Source of the DNA: an uncultured Eubacteriales bacterium
GTDB taxonomy: Bacteria > Bacillota > Clostridia > Oscillospirales > Ruminococcaceae
Length of the DNA: 12,972 bases
NCBI GenBank assembly: GCA_900318545.1
Contig: ONLC01000028.1
Coordinates: forward strand, 1-12,972
Direction of reading: 5' to 3'
The translations under genes and the position numbers were made by a program. Every line of letters begins with the position of its first letter. The first letter of the stretch is position 1. Below are positions 5,212-11,992 of the stretch, piece after piece. The notes beneath the pieces were generated by a model, which saw only the letters and a program-made list of their open reading frames with translations, was not told the origin of the DNA and did no database searches.

Positions 5212-5242
5212 CAAAAAAACAAGCCCTGCAATCGCAAGGCTT
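5212..5242 (-). terminator. Terminator of the tRNA operon
   Basis: Minus strand: AAGCCTTGC, GATT loop, GCAGGGCTT, then G and T7 (plus-strand A-run 5213-5219). It follows tRNA-His by about 10 bases and lies back to back with the superoxide reductase terminator. Confidence 0.9.
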
Positions 5243-5251
5243 TCATTCAAG

Positions 5252-5327
5252 GGTGGGTAGTGAGATTCGAACTCACGGTCTTCAGTGCCACAAACTGACG
5301 CGTTAGGCCAGCTACGCTATACCCACC
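5252..5327 (-). tRNA. tRNA-His (anticodon GTG)
   Basis: Complete cloverleaf on the minus strand. The acceptor stem GTGGGTA/TACCCAC is preceded by an encoded extra G (G-1, at 5327) opposite discriminator C73, the identity mark of tRNA-His. The anticodon arm is TCAGT-TTGTGGC-ACTGA and the T-loop is TTCGAAT. The CCA end is not encoded. Last of three tRNAs in the operon. Confidence 0.96.
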
Positions 5328-5391
5328 ATACGCTTATAATACCGACTGAGGTATTGCACCGCAAAAGTGGGTTGACCTGTTAGTCGGGAAG

Positions 5392-5465
5392 TACGCCATG
5401 CGGGATTCGAACCTGCGACCTACCGCTTAGAAGGCGGTTGCTCTATCCAACTGAGCTAATGACGC
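5392..5465 (-). tRNA. tRNA-Arg (anticodon TCT)
   Basis: Minus strand. D-arm GCTC...GAGC, anticodon arm ACCGC-CTTCTAA-GCGGT and T-loop TTCGAAT are standard; it reads AGA/AGG codons. Pairing is imperfect: acceptor positions 1-72 (G-T) and 4-69 (T-G) are wobbles. The T-stem GCAGG/CCCGC has an A-C mismatch at 51-63. CCA is not encoded (A73 then CT). AGA is used heavily in this window (for example throughout gapA), so a working copy is needed somewhere in the genome. Confidence 0.92.
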
Positions 5466-5474
5466 ATAAATAAA

Positions 5475-5548
5475 TGGAGCGGGTGATGGGAATCGAACCC
5501 ACATGGCCAGCTTGGAAGGCTGGAGTTCTACCACTGAACTACACCCGC
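5475..5548 (-). tRNA. tRNA-Gly (anticodon TCC)
   Basis: Minus strand. Acceptor GCGGGTG/CACCCGC, anticodon arm CCAGC-CTTCCAA-GCTGG, T-arm GTGGG-TTCGATT-CCCAT, discriminator T and encoded CCA (5475-5477). First tRNA after the operon promoter. It is the only one of the three with an encoded CCA. Confidence 0.96.
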
Positions 5549-5570
5549 TTGTTCTCAATTGACGATAATT

Positions 5571-5599
5571 ATTATATCACATTGAAAGTGACTTGTCAA
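5571..5599 (-). promoter_or_regulatory. Consensus promoter of the tRNA operon
   Basis: Minus strand: TTGACA (5594-5599), 17-bp spacer, TATAAT (5571-5576). Both hexamers match sigma-A consensus exactly, as expected for stable RNA. RNA would start near 5564, about 16 bases before tRNA-Gly. Confidence 0.92.
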
Positions 5600-5611
5600 G
5601 AGATTTTTCAA

Positions 5612-5657
5612 AAAAAATACAGAGGCGGTAATTTTTGTTGATTACCGCCTCTTTTTG
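5612..5657 (-). terminator. Terminator of the DUF5685/J-domain/membrane operon
   Basis: A perfect 12-bp stem (5621-5632 with 5641-5652), 8-base loop. On the minus strand it is followed by GTATTTTTTTT. The plus-strand reading also has a T-run (TTTT), so it can work both ways. The tRNA promoter begins just beyond it. Confidence 0.92.
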
Positions 5658-5702
5658 TAGATTTTCAAAGCTGATTTTATTCACTATCACTTTTGAAATA
5701 CC

Positions 5703-6245
5703 TTATTTACGCTTCAGGATTTTCTTCCTGAACCACGTTGTGTAGACCTCTGTGAGCTGTGTCAGAGCGTAGTCATAAACAGGCAGGACCCCATTCGCCA
5801 TAAGCCACAGCACCAGCGGTGCATACTTGCCGAAACGCTCAAGACCCTCCATCATATCAACTGCTGTGAATATGAATTTGAACGCCATATAAAACAGCAC
5901 TATAGCCGCATTATACACGATGAGCTTTATGGCTATCCTCACGGGCTTTTTAACGTGTCTGTCAAGGTAGTATTTGAGTATCGGGTAGTAACCCATGAAC
6001 AGTATGAACAACAGCGATGACTCATAATTCGGGGTGACGAAAATACACAGCAGGCTTACGCTGCAATAGGTCGCCATTGCCCAGCCGATGCTCGTTTCCA
6101 CCACCATTACCACCATCATAAAGCCTGCAAAGGCAGGTATTGTGTATCCGAACATGGGCAGAAATCCGCTTAGGAACATCGTGAACACACATACTGCCGA
6201 GCATATACCGCCAAGGGCGACTGTGAACGATATCTTTTCCTTCAT
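5703..6245 (-). CDS. Polytopic membrane protein, function unknown
   Basis: A 180-residue, strongly hydrophobic protein with about five or six helices (about 5-30, 34-70 probably two, 76-94, 104-126, 141-164) and a basic C-terminus (RKKILKRK), which should be cytosolic. Conserved-looking features are FMGYYPILKYYLDR in the middle and the final helix with VLPVYDYALTQL. In size and helix layout it recalls the substrate-binding S subunits of ECF transporters, but I see no diagnostic motif and do not assign a substrate. It is the third gene of an operon, starting 3 bases after the J-domain gene stops, so it is probably co-translated with it. The operon terminator follows about 50 bases after its stop. 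Confidence 0.85.
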   Translation of the reverse strand: MKEKISFTVALGGICSAVCVFTMFLSGFLPMFGYTIPAFAGFMMVVMVVETSIGWAMATYCSVSLLCIFVTPNYESSLLFILFMGYYPILKYYLDRHVKKPVRIAIKLIVYNAAIVLFYMAFKFIFTAVDMMEGLERFGKYAPLVLWLMANGVLPVYDYALTQLTEVYTTWFRKKILKRK

Positions 6246-6248
6246 AGC

Positions 6249-6848
6249 TTAACAGCAGGGGATAAGGTCTCCGCCCATGCATTCGCAGCAGCAGTCTGCA
6301 AGACAAAGAGATGTACAGCAGTCGCAGCCCGAGGGGCCTGCAGTGGTGTGCTGAGTATAGGGGTTGCCTGCCATATTGCCTTGCTGCTGCTTGGAAATGT
6401 TCTTATAAGCGGCTGCATACTCACGGTTCGAGGGCTCCATAGCTGTTGCTCTTCCGAAGTTTGACATAGCTTCGTTGAGCCAGCCTCTTCTGTAGCAGAC
6501 AGAGCCCTTCAGGAAGAACCACTCAGCATCACGCATCTGTCCGGGAACACCGTCAAGCACCTGCTCTGCAGTGGTGATATTGTTCTGCTGGATAAGTCTT
6601 CTCACATAATTGCTGTCGAAGGAGGAAGAAGTATTATCATAGCCGTAGCTGTTTCCTCTCCTCTGAGAGATTATCTCATCATAAGCGGCATTGATCTCTT
6701 CCATTTTCTCGGCTGCAACGTCTTTGAGAGGGTTGTCCTCGTACTGGTCAGGGTGATATTTTTTAGCCAGATTTCTGTAAGCCTGCTTTATCTCGTCCTC
6801 GGAGGCGTTTCTTGAAACACCCAGTACCTTATAGGGATCATTGTTCAT
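6249..6848 (-). CDS. J-domain protein with TPR-like region and cysteine-rich tail
   Basis: A 199-residue co-chaperone-like protein. Residues 4-64 are a J domain: DPYKVLGVSRNASEDEIKQA, the HPD motif at 32-34 that stimulates Hsp70 ATPase, and the EEINAAYDEI helix. It lacks the Gly/Phe and zinc-finger regions of true DnaJ, so it is a specialised J protein. Residues about 82-155 are helical and TPR-like (WFFLKGSVCYRRGWLNEAMSNFGRATAMEPSN). The last 26 residues carry ten cysteines (CDCC, C, CCC, C, CC), a likely metal-binding or disulphide-forming tail. The start ATG at 6848 overlaps the end of the DUF5685 gene by 11 bases, which indicates translational coupling; the membrane protein follows 3 bases later. 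Its Hsp70 partner is not in the window. Confidence 0.92.
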   Translation of the reverse strand: MNNDPYKVLGVSRNASEDEIKQAYRNLAKKYHPDQYEDNPLKDVAAEKMEEINAAYDEIISQRRGNSYGYDNTSSSFDSNYVRRLIQQNNITTAEQVLDGVPGQMRDAEWFFLKGSVCYRRGWLNEAMSNFGRATAMEPSNREYAAAYKNISKQQQGNMAGNPYTQHTTAGPSGCDCCTSLCLADCCCECMGGDLIPCC

Positions 6849-7719
6849 GCTGTTTGTCCTTTCTTTTCGGGACTGCCGCTTTGTAGGAGCTTTTAAGTCC
6901 CAGATATATAATGTTGTCGGTAATATCCTTATATCTCAGCGGCTGAAGCTTAACATAGGATTCAGCCAGACTTCCGAGTGTCAGCATAATGCTGTCGGTG
7001 CAGTATGAAACTATCTGCTTTCCGACTTCATTGTCATAGCCCTTTTTACAGAAGCGTTCTGTCAGCGTGTTATAGCCGCCTGCTTTCAGGTCATCCTCCA
7101 GGTCATCTATCGCATCGCAGATATAAACGAAACGTCCCAGCAGATACCCGAAGCGTTCGAGCTCGGTCTTCACGGCAGGGCAGTCTGAAAGCTCAGAGAA
7201 CACCGCCGACATCATCTCTCCTGTAGGGTGAGCCGCACGGTCTATGCTGTCGGTGCGGAGCTTTTCGATCTCGGTCTGTTCCTTCATAGCCTTTGAAACA
7301 CGCTTTGAAAGCTCGGGATAAAGCTTTGAAGCTTTTCTGTTTGCCCTTCTGAAAAACGGAAGAAGAGCCATAGCAGCTATTTTTTTTAGTGCACCCTTAT
7401 CGCTCATATCGTCACGGAGCTTGTGATAGGTAAGTATCACAGATGCTGCACAGGTAAGCTCCAGCCCCTCATTTGAGGTAAGACAAACGGTTTTATTTAT
7501 CGGGTGAAGGGGACAGCGCTTTCGGCAGGTCTTTATCCGCTTATCCCTGAGAGATAATTCCATAAGTCCGAGAAAAGCAATGTCATAGCTTAGCGGCAGT
7601 CTTGTCACAAAACCGTACTGCTTTGACAGCTCCTTGCAGACACCGCAGTAAACACCACGGTATGCTTCATATTCATACATTCTCATATACGGCTTGAAGG
7701 CCTTTACATATCCGAACAT
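6838..7719 (-). CDS. DUF5685 family protein, isoprenoid-synthase-like motifs
   Basis: A 293-residue protein of unknown function, first in the operon. The N-terminus (MFGYVKAFKPYMRMYEYEAY) and the cysteine motifs YCGVCKEL (C25, C28) and CRKRCPLHP...C (C65, C69, C79) are typical of DUF5685. The rest is helical and contains LRDDMSD (D103, D104, D107), HPTGEMM (164-170) and FGYLLGRFVYICDAIDDLEDD (190-210). These resemble, in order, the DDxxD, KTG and G-x-F-Q-x-x-DD-x-x-D motifs of class I trans-isoprenyl synthases, so I infer that fold. Start: ATG at 7719 has GGAGTG at good spacing. The ATG at 7752 lies upstream of the predicted transcription start near 7747 and is rejected. It overlaps the J-domain gene by 11 bases. 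Confidence 0.88.
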   Translation of the reverse strand: MFGYVKAFKPYMRMYEYEAYRGVYCGVCKELSKQYGFVTRLPLSYDIAFLGLMELSLRDKRIKTCRKRCPLHPINKTVCLTSNEGLELTCAASVILTYHKLRDDMSDKGALKKIAAMALLPFFRRANRKASKLYPELSKRVSKAMKEQTEIEKLRTDSIDRAAHPTGEMMSAVFSELSDCPAVKTELERFGYLLGRFVYICDAIDDLEDDLKAGGYNTLTERFCKKGYDNEVGKQIVSYCTDSIMLTLGSLAESYVKLQPLRYKDITDNIIYLGLKSSYKAAVPKRKDKQHEQ

Positions 7720-7753
7720 TTTCAGCACTCCGATAGTATTGCGATAATACATT

Positions 7754-7783
7754 ATTATAACACAGAAGGCGCACCTTTGTCAA
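7754..7783 (-). promoter_or_regulatory. Promoter of the DUF5685 operon
   Basis: Minus strand: TTGACA (7778-7783), 18-bp spacer, TATAAT (7754-7759) with TGT before it. It lies 7 bases beyond the MATE stop codon. No terminator is seen between the two genes, so MATE transcripts may also enter the operon. Confidence 0.85.
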
Positions 7784-7789
7784 CATCAC

Positions 7790-9130
7790 TCAGGTCAGGG
7801 CTTTAAGTTTCCATTTGCCCTTGCGGTATCTTATCACGCAGACCGCCGCCGTAGCTACCCATGTAGCACTGGTGGTTATCCATATTCCCCAGTAGCTTAT
7901 ACCGCTGATATTCGTGAGGATAAGTGAAAGCCCCACTCTGCAAACTACCTCGGTAAGGCCGTTTATAAGTGCAAAGCTTACATCACCTGCGCCGTTCAGA
8001 AAGCCCCTTACAGTGTGGATCAGAGAAAGCGGAGCATAGAAGCAGCCCGTCATAATAAGGGCTTTAGTGCCGATAGAAATTACCGCCTTTTTGCTGACAA
8101 AGCAGCCGACGATAAGGTCTGCACATACAAGGTACACAGCAAGAACTGCAAACGCAAATACTATCCCTATCCTGACGCTTACCTTCAGCCCGTTCTGAGC
8201 CCTCTTCTCCTGAGAAGCTCCGATATTCTGACCTGCAAAGGTTGAGATCGCGGCACTGAGAGAAGAAAACGGCTGCTGAATGAACTGCTCTATCCTCATG
8301 GAAACTGTGTATGAAGCCATAACTGTTTTACCGAAGCCGTTGGTCACTCTCTGGAGAGCTACCATAGAAATAGAAACCAGACCGTTCTGGGCAGCTATCG
8401 GAAGACCTATCCTTATTACTTTTTTCATAACGGCAGGCTGCGGTCGGAGTTCATCTTTTCGGGGTCTTATATCCTTATTTTTCTTGAAGCAGAATATAAT
8501 GCAGCTGACAGCCGATACTCCCTGAGAAAGCACTGTTGCAAAGGCAGCACCGCCGACACCCATTTTGAAGCAGACCACAAAAAGCAGGTCAAGCCCCACA
8601 TTCAGGGCGGTAGAAACTCCAAGGAAGATAAGCGGCGTTTTTGAGTCTCCGAGAGCTCTCATCACAGCGTTTATCCAGTTATATGCCGCCACACAGAGTG
8701 TTCCTGCACAGGCTATCCTCATGTAGGTAACGGAGCGTGAGAGCAGGTTGTCGGGTACGCTCAGAGCTGTCAGCACAGGTCTTGCAAGAAACACCGACAG
8801 AATGCTTATGACCGCTCCGAAAATAGCGGTCACCGCAGCCGAGCCAACAATAGCAGTCCTCACCTTGTTACGAAGTCTTGCTCCGAAAAGCTGAGATATA
8901 AGTATTCCTGCACCGAGCGAAAGCCCTATGCAGAGCGTATAGAAAAGGTAAGTTATCGAGCCTGTAGCACCAACAGCTGCAAGGGAATCGTCGCCCAAGT
9001 ATTTGCCGACTATCATAGTATCTGCAACATTATAGGTCTGCTGCAGAAGATTTCCTGCCAGCAGCGGCAGTGTAAAGCCGATAAGGTGCCGAGCCTCGCT
9101 CCCTGCGGTCATATCTCTGGTCATTGCCAT
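7790..9130 (-). CDS. MATE-family multidrug/metabolite exporter
   Basis: A 446-residue inner-membrane exporter of the MATE family (MatE/NorM/DinF), which expels cationic drugs or metabolites in exchange for Na+ or H+. The length is normal for 12 helices in two similar halves. Family features: FTLPLLAGNLLQQTYNVADTMIVGKYLG in helix 1-2, GLSLGAGILISQLFGA, YMRIACAGTLCVAAYNWINAVMRALGDSKTPL, and in the second half IGLPIAAQNGLVSISMVALQ and AISTFAGQNIGA. The substrate cannot be read from the sequence. The start ATG at 9130 has GGGAGG 9 bases upstream; the in-frame ATG six bases later is less well spaced. It has its own promoter and sits between the DAHP synthase terminator and the DUF5685 promoter. 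Confidence 0.95.
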   Translation of the reverse strand: MAMTRDMTAGSEARHLIGFTLPLLAGNLLQQTYNVADTMIVGKYLGDDSLAAVGATGSITYLFYTLCIGLSLGAGILISQLFGARLRNKVRTAIVGSAAVTAIFGAVISILSVFLARPVLTALSVPDNLLSRSVTYMRIACAGTLCVAAYNWINAVMRALGDSKTPLIFLGVSTALNVGLDLLFVVCFKMGVGGAAFATVLSQGVSAVSCIIFCFKKNKDIRPRKDELRPQPAVMKKVIRIGLPIAAQNGLVSISMVALQRVTNGFGKTVMASYTVSMRIEQFIQQPFSSLSAAISTFAGQNIGASQEKRAQNGLKVSVRIGIVFAFAVLAVYLVCADLIVGCFVSKKAVISIGTKALIMTGCFYAPLSLIHTVRGFLNGAGDVSFALINGLTEVVCRVGLSLILTNISGISYWGIWITTSATWVATAAVCVIRYRKGKWKLKALT

Positions 9131-9163
9131 TTATGTAAAGCCTCCCGAGTTTTTGTCATACCT

Positions 9164-9192
9164 ATAATACAGCGTTCGAGAGCTTATGTCAA
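9164..9192 (-). promoter_or_regulatory. Promoter of the MATE gene
   Basis: Minus strand: TTGACA (9187-9192), 17-bp spacer, TATTAT (9164-9169, one mismatch to TATAAT). The leader is about 25-30 bases, too short for a riboswitch. Confidence 0.8.
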
Positions 9193-9210
9193 TCGGAAAA
9201 ATCAGTACTA

Positions 9211-9249
9211 TATAAAAATATGAAATCCCCCTGATAACAGGAGGATTTC
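9211..9249 (-). terminator. Terminator of the DAHP synthase gene
   Basis: Minus strand: a 12-bp stem (9238-9249 with 9222-9233, one wobble), TTAT loop, then ATATTTTTATA. It begins about 9 bases after the TAA stop. Confidence 0.87.
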
Positions 9250-9257
9250 CCGGGAAA

Positions 9258-10277
9258 TTATTTACCGAAACGCTTGCCCTCGAACTCAACTCTTCTCTTG
9301 ATGTCCTGCATAAGCTCATCAAACTGAACAGGATTGAGTGACTGTGCACCGTCGCAGAGTGCCTTCGGAGGATTGTTGTGAACCTCTATCATAAGACCGT
9401 CTGCGCCTGCGGCAACTGCTGTCTTTGCAAGAGGAGCTACCATCCACGAAAGGCCTGTTGCGTGGCTTGGGTCAATAACTACAGGCAGGTGAGAAAGCTT
9501 TTTGAGCATAGGCACTGCCGAAATATCAAGAGTGTTTCTTGTGGCTGTCTCAAAGGTTCTGATACCTCTCTCGCAGAGGATAACGTTCTCGTTTCCGCCT
9601 GCCATAATGTACTCGGCACTCATAAGCCACTCTTCGATCGTGTTTGCAAGACCCCTTTTCAGAAGTATAGGCTTTTTGCTCTTGCCGACCTCTTTCAGAA
9701 GGTCAAAGTTCTGCATATTTCTTGCACCTATCTGGATAACGTCAACATCAGCGAACAGGTCAATATTATCAAGGTTCATAAGCTCAGTTACTATCGGAAG
9801 CCCTGTTGCCTTTTTGGCCTCGAGCAGAAGCTTCAATCCGTCACCGCCAAGACCCTGGAACGAGTAAGGTGAGGTTCTCGGCTTGAAAGCACCGCCCCGG
9901 AGAAGTGTTGCACCGCTCTTCTTAACGTCCTCGGCCACACCGATGATCTGCTCCTCGGTCTCTACCGAGCACGGACCTGCGATAACATTGAAAATACCGC
10001 TGCCTATCGTTACATCGTCAGTCACCTTGATGAGGGAATCCTCGGGGTGCATTTTTCTGTTAGCCTTTTTGTAGGGCTCGGAAACACGCTTAACGTCATC
10101 AACAAAATCCGCACCCTTGAGGTTGTCTATATCAAGTACTGTAGTATCACCGATAAGACCCACGATAGTTGTATGCGAGCCCTGCGATACGTTGGTTTTA
10201 AGCCCCTGAGCGTGGAAGCCCTCTACAAGCTGCTTTATCTTTTCTTCTGTTGCCTTTTGATTGAGAATAATGATCAT
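9258..10277 (-). CDS. aroF: 3-deoxy-7-phosphoheptulonate (DAHP) synthase, type I-beta
   Basis: Cytosolic enzyme for the first step of the shikimate pathway: PEP plus erythrose-4-phosphate to DAHP, feeding aromatic amino acid synthesis. The 339 residues comprise an N-terminal ferredoxin/ACT-like regulatory domain (1-70) and a TIM barrel. Motifs: GPCSVE, LRGGAFKPRTSPYSFQG, KRG, DPSHATG, MIEVH and CDGAQSL. The four metal ligands fall at C103, H272, E298 and D309, nearly the same numbers as in the Thermotoga maritima enzyme. The regulatory domain suggests feedback inhibition by tyrosine or phenylalanine. There is no fused chorismate mutase. Start ATG at 10277 has AAAGGGTG 6 bases upstream; the in-frame GTG at 10286 lies inside that site. 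Monocistronic, divergent from pyk. Confidence 0.96.
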   Translation of the reverse strand: MIIILNQKATEEKIKQLVEGFHAQGLKTNVSQGSHTTIVGLIGDTTVLDIDNLKGADFVDDVKRVSEPYKKANRKMHPEDSLIKVTDDVTIGSGIFNVIAGPCSVETEEQIIGVAEDVKKSGATLLRGGAFKPRTSPYSFQGLGGDGLKLLLEAKKATGLPIVTELMNLDNIDLFADVDVIQIGARNMQNFDLLKEVGKSKKPILLKRGLANTIEEWLMSAEYIMAGGNENVILCERGIRTFETATRNTLDISAVPMLKKLSHLPVVIDPSHATGLSWMVAPLAKTAVAAGADGLMIEVHNNPPKALCDGAQSLNPVQFDELMQDIKRRVEFEGKRFGK

Positions 10278-10327
10278 ATATGACACCCTTTCTGATGCTT
10301 TATCGCTTTTAAGCTTTCAATGACTAA

Positions 10328-10356
10328 AGTATAGCACTTCTAACTCCGTTTGTCAA
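10328..10356 (-). promoter_or_regulatory. Promoter of the DAHP synthase gene
   Basis: Minus strand: TTGACA (10351-10356), 17-bp spacer, TATACT (10328-10333) preceded by TGC. The leader of about 45 bases shows no attenuator or leader peptide. Confidence 0.85.
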
Positions 10357-10486
10357 GACCTTTTTTGCAAAAGCACAGACAAATCTGTGAATGCTCTGCG
10401 AGTATTTTTTGTATATTTTTTACACAATTTTTCTTATACTATTTAATATGCACAATTTAATGCTTGCATATATGTAAGGTTTCTAC

Positions 10487-10515
10487 TTGACGAAAAATAC
10501 AATATGTTGTATACT
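10487..10515 (+). promoter_or_regulatory. Promoter of the pyruvate kinase gene
   Basis: -35 TTGACG (10487-10492), 17-bp spacer, -10 TATACT (10510-10515). Transcription would start near 10522, giving a leader of about 52 bases with a hairpin at 10535-10551. Confidence 0.82.
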
Positions 10516-10534
10516 AAATGTATGAGTTTACAGA

Positions 10535-10551
10535 CAGAGGTATGACCTCTG
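10535..10551 (+). promoter_or_regulatory. Perfect inverted repeat in the pyk leader
   Basis: CAGAGGT, ATG, ACCTCTG: a 7-bp perfect palindrome with a 3-base centre, 13 to 29 bases after the predicted transcription start and 22 bases before the ATG. It could be an operator or a leader hairpin near the ribosome site. No T-run follows, so it is not a terminator. Confidence 0.5.
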
Positions 10552-10573
10552 CTTTGAGATAAGGAGAAGTAAA

Positions 10574-11992
10574 ATGAAAAAAACGAAGATAGTTTGTACG
10601 ATAGGGCCTGCCACTGATGACGATAATGTCCTCAGGCAGCTTATGCAAAACGGTATGGACGTTGCGAGGTTCAACTTCTCGCACTCCGAGCATGAGGTAC
10701 ACAAAAAGCGTTTTGAGCAGGTGGTAAGGCTCAGAGAGGAGCTGGGTCTTAATATTGCGACTCTGCTTGATACAAAGGGTCCCGAGGTCAGGGTAGGCTG
10801 CTTCAAAAACGGCGAGCCTGTGATACTTGAAGACGGACAGACCTTTGTCCTTACTACCGATGAGGTCGAGGGTACAAACGAAAAGGTTTCGATTACCTTC
10901 AAAAACCTGCCTAAGGACGTTTCCGCAGGTACTAGGATACTGATAGATGACGGTGCTATCGAGCTTGTGGCCGAGAAGATTTCGGGAAATGATATTATCT
11001 GTACCGTAGTGAGGGGAGGAAAGGTTTCCGACCATAAGGGTATTAATGTTCCCGAGGTAAACCTTTCTATGCCGTACATTTCAGACGCTGATATGTCAGA
11101 TTTGGAGTTCGGTGCTAAAATGGGCTTTGATTATATTGCTGCATCGTTTGTAAGAACGGGTGCAGATGTTATCTACCTCAGAAAGTTCACTCAGAGCCTC
11201 GGCTGGTTCAATCCGAGGATAATCGCCAAGATAGAGAACGCTCAGGGCGTATCGAATATAGATGAGATACTTGACGCTGCTGACGGTATTATGGTCGCAA
11301 GAGGCGATATGGGTGTTGAGATACCCTTCGAGCAGATACCTGCGATACAGAAGGAGCTTATAACCAAGGCGTACAACGCAGGAAAGAACGTTATCACAGC
11401 AACACAGATGTTAGAGTCTATGATACAGCACGCAAGGCCCACCAGAGCTGAGATCACAGACGTTGCAAATGCGATTTATGACGGTTCTTCCGCAATAATG
11501 CTTTCGGGTGAGACAGCAGCAGGAAAGTACCCTGTTGAGGCAGTAAAGGCTATGAGCCTTATTGCCGAAACAACAGAAAAGGATATTGACTATATCAAAA
11601 GGTTCAAAAACCGCCCCGATGCGGTTGACCCCTCTATCACTGACGCTATCGCTCATGCATCTGTGACTACCGCACATGACCTTGATGCATCAGCTATACT
11701 TACAGTTACCAAGGGCGGAACTACTGCGAGAACACTTTCAAAGTTCAGACCAAACTGCCCGATAATAGCACTCACTCCCGATGAGACGACCTGTCATCAG
11801 CTTAATCTCTCGTGGGGAATACTGTCGGGAGTAATTGAAGAGAAAACCAACACTGATGACCTTATCAGACACGCTGTTGAGGTGTCGCTCAAAAAGGGCT
11901 ACCTTAAAAAGGGCGACCTTGTAGTTATCACTGCGGGAGTGCCTCTCGGAATGAGCGGTACTACAAATCTTCTCAAGGTTGAGAGAGCATAA
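10574..11992 (+). CDS. pyk: Pyruvate kinase
   Basis: Cytosolic glycolytic enzyme: PEP plus ADP to pyruvate plus ATP. 472 residues, the normal length for the form without the extra C-terminal PEP-utiliser-like domain of Bacillus enzymes. Domain A starts with KTKIVCTIGPA and NGMDVARFNFSHS. The B domain (about 71-165) follows DTKGPEVR. The signature IIAKIENAQG holds the catalytic K219 and metal ligand E221, and MVARGDMGVEIP holds D245. Then come TATQMLESM, RPTRAEITDVANAI and SGETAAGKYPVEAV. E71 in GPEVR is the glutamate that marks K+-dependent pyruvate kinases. The C-terminal domain (about 340-472) carries TKGGTTARTLSKFRP and GVPLGMSGTTN. Start ATG has AAGGAG 8 bases upstream. pflB follows 121 bases downstream on the same strand. 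Confidence 0.98.
   Translation: MKKTKIVCTIGPATDDDNVLRQLMQNGMDVARFNFSHSEHEVHKKRFEQVVRLREELGLNIATLLDTKGPEVRVGCFKNGEPVILEDGQTFVLTTDEVEGTNEKVSITFKNLPKDVSAGTRILIDDGAIELVAEKISGNDIICTVVRGGKVSDHKGINVPEVNLSMPYISDADMSDLEFGAKMGFDYIAASFVRTGADVIYLRKFTQSLGWFNPRIIAKIENAQGVSNIDEILDAADGIMVARGDMGVEIPFEQIPAIQKELITKAYNAGKNVITATQMLESMIQHARPTRAEITDVANAIYDGSSAIMLSGETAAGKYPVEAVKAMSLIAETTEKDIDYIKRFKNRPDAVDPSITDAIAHASVTTAHDLDASAILTVTKGGTTARTLSKFRPNCPIIALTPDETTCHQLNLSWGILSGVIEEKTNTDDLIRHAVEVSLKKGYLKKGDLVVITAGVPLGMSGTTNLLKVERA

Noticed and set aside
7720..7752. Longer N-terminus for the DUF5685 protein
   Set aside because: The ATG at 7752 lies upstream of the predicted transcription start, and the family begins at MFGY.
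9131..9163. Riboswitch controlling the MATE exporter
   Set aside because: The leader between promoter and start is about 25-30 bases, too short for any aptamer.
9378..9872. Plus-strand frames opposite DAHP synthase, including a 164-codon one
   Set aside because: Low-complexity antisense translations of a well-conserved enzyme; no family resemblance.
10514..11079. Two overlapping minus-strand frames opposite pyk
   Set aside because: Antisense shadows; they cross the pyk promoter and start and show no domain.
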